From the NCBI GenBank assembly GCA_002483445.1, contig DLHY01000141.1, forward strand, positions 15,970 to 79,969: a DNA stretch of 64,000 nucleotides. Reading direction: 5' to 3'. Positions 63,244-64,000 of the stretch are shown piece by piece. The stretch is from Blastocatellia bacterium UBA7656 (GTDB taxonomy: Bacteria; Acidobacteriota; Blastocatellia; UBA7656). The notes below the pieces were generated by a model. That model saw only the letters and a program-made list of their open reading frames with translations, did no database searches and had not been told where the DNA came from. The translations under genes and the position numbers were made by a program. Each line of letters starts with the position of its first letter. Within the stretch, counting starts at the first letter, position 1.

Positions 63244-63699
63244 ATGTCGTACAAGACCATACTCGTCGCAACGGATTTCAGCGAAAACGCCCAACGCGCC
63301 TTCGAGCGCGCGCATGATCTCGCCCGGCAACTCGGCGCGAAACTTTACGTCCTCCACGCGCAGGATGAAAGCGCATTGAGGACGGCGATCAAAGAAGGAC
63401 TGCTGCGCGAGGACTCGACTGACGAGCAGTTGCAACAGGCGGTCGCTCAACTGACCGAAGAGCGATTCTCCGAGATGATGGCCGGGATCGATCCTTCGGA
63501 AGTCGCGGTCGAACACCTCGCGCGTCGAGGCGATCCTAAAAAAATCATCAGCGAATTCGCCAGTGAGATTGACGCCGATCTCGTAGTAGTCGGGCGGCGC
63601 GGCACGAGCCTCATCGATCTGGTTTTGGGATCGGTGGCTGATTCGGTGATAAGAACTTCGCCCTGCCCCGTGATAGTCGTAAGACGCGACCACGAGTAG
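63244..63699 (+). CDS. Universal stress protein (UspA family, ATP-binding type)
   Basis: 151 residues. Starts YKTILVATDFSENAQRAFERA, and has the ATP-binding motif VVVGRRGTSLIDLVLGSVAD (G-x2-G-x9-G-S) with SPCPVIVVRR at the end. Cytoplasmic. In an operon with the CaCA-like transporter; GAGAGG precedes the ATG. Confidence 0.92.
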   Translation: MSYKTILVATDFSENAQRAFERAHDLARQLGAKLYVLHAQDESALRTAIKEGLLREDSTDEQLQQAVAQLTEERFSEMMAGIDPSEVAVEHLARRGDPKKIISEFASEIDADLVVVGRRGTSLIDLVLGSVADSVIRTSPCPVIVVRRDHE

Positions 63700-63843
63700 G
63701 GGTCAGGGGTCGGGGGTCAGGGGTCAGGGGTCAGTTGATATGATTACGTCGAGTAAGGAATATCTTTCTAATGTTAAAGAGAAAAAGCGAATCAAAAATC
63801 ATCGCCAGCTAAATCCTCACTGACCCCCGACCCCCGACCCCTG
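63699..63843. repeat. Heptamer inverted pair after uspA
   Basis: Left array 63699-63733 is five 7-base units, GGGGTCA or GGGGTCG. Right array 63818-63843 is the complement (TGACCCC, CGACCCC, CGACCCC). The arms are separated by about 83 bases of A/T-rich sequence with no open frame. Confidence 0.88.
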
Positions 63844-64000
63844 CCCGTGTTTGACACTGATTACTGACTAAGCTACTTTTAGCTCACGCCCCTGATTCGA
63901 TACAATCGGCAAGAAAGTCTTGCGCTGCTCTTACTAAGGAGACATTGATGTCGTCAGAGGCGACGCCCTGAAATGACAGGTGACGACTCCAAATAACGGA
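63700..64000. other. Terminal gene-free stretch
   Basis: Holds the heptamer inverted pair and, near the end, the module with a mini open frame at 63948. No credible longer gene starts before the window ends; the frame from ATG 63973 stops after seven codons. Confidence 0.6.
63948..63971 (+). other. Mini open frame MSSEATP in a repeated module
   Basis: AAGGAG, 7 bases, then ATG-TCG-TCA-GAG-GCG-ACG-CCC-TGA and A-ATG, the same layout as 52352-52379 with about 24 of 29 bases identical. It contains the imperfect palindrome GTCGTC...GACG. Confidence 0.35.

Overview
The window looks like one contig of an Acidobacteriota genome, most likely Blastocatellia. This is inferred from gene content, not from a marker gene. 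The hallmarks are an ECF sigma factor paired with a Ser/Thr kinase carrying a TolB-type propeller, Oar-like outer-membrane receptors with carboxypeptidase-regulatory domains, an S46 peptidase, a VPS10/BNR-repeat protein, PQQ propellers, Uma2 proteins, many secreted proteins, and repeat-rich intergenic DNA. No rRNA, tRNA, CRISPR array or intact transposase was seen.

Layout. 1-8393 (minus strand): secreted phosphodiesterase, amidohydrolase, repeat-bracketed GxxExxY protein, S46 peptidase, then the sigma-kinase pair. 8559-16774 (plus): a Crp/Fnr regulator followed by secreted proteins, including a prepilin-like protein between two repeat-domain proteins, a zincin and a beta-helix protein. Two perfect TGTGA-N6-TCACA palindromes lie in this stretch. 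16843-19575: active/inactive M16 peptidase pair. 19737-32405: housekeeping and envelope genes (Uma2, atpD-atpC, 6-phosphogluconate dehydrogenase, msrB, disulfide oxidoreductase, MOSC, heme/copper protein, serine hydrolase, PQQ propeller, POTRA-only protein).

33146-45301 (minus) is the most striking region. In transcription order it encodes a GltD-like FAD/[4Fe-4S] oxidoreductase, a Rieske protein, cytochrome b6, b-subunit IV, an anchored octaheme cytochrome c, a Tat-exported NarG/NxrA-like molybdopterin subunit, its four-cluster iron-sulfur subunit, a heme-binding lipoprotein and a TorD chaperone. It reads as a complete respiratory chain between the quinone pool, a c-type cytochrome conduit and an unknown periplasmic substrate, with a possible NAD(P)H branch.

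45693-63699 (plus) encodes a giant VPS10-like protein, a two-component system, two related exported proteins, a phosphatase, two Oar-like receptors, a PepSY-like protein, a decayed RND-pump fragment, a CaCA-like membrane protein and a universal stress protein.

Several families of short structured repeats thread through the window: 7-bp tandem repeats arranged as inverted pairs (one inside the activation loop of the kinase), 9- and 10-bp tandem families, and perfect palindromes directly upstream of Shine-Dalgarno sequences of exported-protein genes. These, together with the respiratory locus and the Crp-linked secretion locus, are the best candidates for new biology here.
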